A stretch of 15,698 bases of DNA from Rickettsia endosymbiont of Ixodes persulcatus (GTDB lineage Bacteria > Pseudomonadota > Alphaproteobacteria > Rickettsiales > Rickettsiaceae): the NCBI GenBank assembly GCA_027293795.1, contig JAPYLE010000084.1, forward strand, positions 1 to 15,698. The letters are read 5' to 3'. The position numbers and the translations under genes are program-made. Under the pieces are notes generated by a model. The model made no database searches, was not told the DNA's origin, and saw nothing but the letters and a program-made list of their open reading frames with translations. Positions 15,197 to 15,698 of the stretch are shown one piece after another; position 1 is the stretch's first letter; each line of letters starts with the position of its first letter.

Positions 15197-15217
15197 TAAT
15201 CATTTGGTAAATGATTA
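15197..15217. promoter_or_regulatory. perfect 9-bp dyad upstream of the XRE gene
   Basis: TAATCATTT, loop GGT, AAATGATTA, perfect on both arms. It is about 190 bases upstream of the regulator start. There is no U-run after it on either strand, so a protein-binding site is as likely as an RNA hairpin. Confidence 0.35.
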
Positions 15218-15585
15218 TTAAAGAGTCGTGCAAAATTATTTCTTATCAAATAAAAATATCATAAGAACCTTAAATATTATTTTAAAGATAAAATATGAAT
15301 ATCTTATGTTTTAAAAACTTATTTACTGAAGCATAAATTACAATTTATAAAAAAATAAAATTTTAGTGTATTGTAGAAAAATGTAAAATTAATGCAAGGG
15401 GAAATTTCATTTCTATGTTAATATTTCAAATCAAGGATAAAATTAGTTTCATTTTAATTATAAATTAATTATTTACAGCGAACTTATTTAAAATTAAATA
15501 TAACATAGGTTCTGTGAGGATTTCTAATTAATTTATATTTTGAGTTATTTTTCTGCAAAAATTAATCTCTTAGGGTTTAATTCCC

Positions 15586-15600
15586 CGAAGCTTTGCTTCG
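15586..15600. repeat. small GC hairpin CGAAGC/GCTTCG
   Basis: CGAAGC, loop TTT, GCTTCG, preceded by CCC in an otherwise AT-rich region. It looks like a fragment of another repeat or mobile element whose body lies outside or has decayed. No frame around it is convincing. Confidence 0.4.
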
Positions 15601-15698
15601 TGATATGATGTATGGATGGAAGAGAGTAGGTACATACATAAGAGCCATAATGTTACAGTACTTATTTATCATTTAGTAACGCCTGCAAAATATCGTAG

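Larger units (their letters stand above)
15017..15698. other. AT-rich stretch with no supported gene
   Basis: These ~680 bases hold only very short frames without credible ribosome sites. Composition is extremely AT-rich with many stops in all frames, as in decayed rickettsial intergenic DNA. The promoter of the XRE gene must lie in the left part; TATAAT-like hexamers are too frequent here to pick one. Visible structure: a dyad at 15197-15217 and a small hairpin at 15586-15600. Confidence 0.6.

Noticed and set aside
15292..15660. Small frames in the right-end gap (for example ATG near 15295 and ATG near 15415, and a minus-strand frame ending in the 15586 hairpin)
   Set aside because: All are very short, lack credible ribosome sites and resemble nothing I recognise.

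Overview
The window reads as chromosome of an obligate intracellular Rickettsia, most likely a spotted-fever-group or closely related species. The DNA is strongly AT-rich. It carries the rickettsial antigen gene sca4 and a Tlc nucleotide translocase, and it is sprinkled with short palindromic elements of the RPE type, some of them inside reading frames. I could not run a database search, so the species is not assigned.

The left 9.5 kb is one long minus-strand gene string, read from right to left: truB, rpsO, pnp, kpsF (kdsD), lptC, lptA, lptB, a broken algC-like phosphomannomutase/phosphoglucomutase, and miaA. The first three are the widely conserved RNA-metabolism cluster (tRNA pseudouridine synthase, ribosomal protein S15, polynucleotide phosphorylase). 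The next block is envelope work: KpsF makes arabinose-5-phosphate for Kdo, and LptC, LptA and LptB move lipopolysaccharide from the inner membrane. AlgC would supply hexose-1-phosphates for surface glycans but is frameshifted here. MiaA modifies A37 of UNN-decoding tRNAs.

A short divergent promoter region (9525-9597) separates this string from two plus-strand genes tied to life in a host cell: tlcD, a nucleotide translocase, and sca4, a cytosol-facing effector/antigen with candidate vinculin-binding helices. Sca4 ends against a convergent, minus-strand XRE-type regulator gene (14612-15004). A palindromic element with a perfect terminator-like core lies between them. The last ~690 bases are very AT-rich and hold no gene I can support.

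The most distinctive feature is the palindromic elements. I find about ten copies or fragments of at least five sequence types. Most lie directly at the 3' ends of genes, and two supply or touch the stop codon (truB, rpsO). Two sit in frame inside algC, one provides an alternative upstream start for lptB, and one appears nested inside another in the sca4 leader. RPEs as a class are known. The near-complete punctuation of one operon and the nesting are what deserve a second look. I saw no CRISPR array, rRNA, tRNA, intact insertion sequence or defence system.
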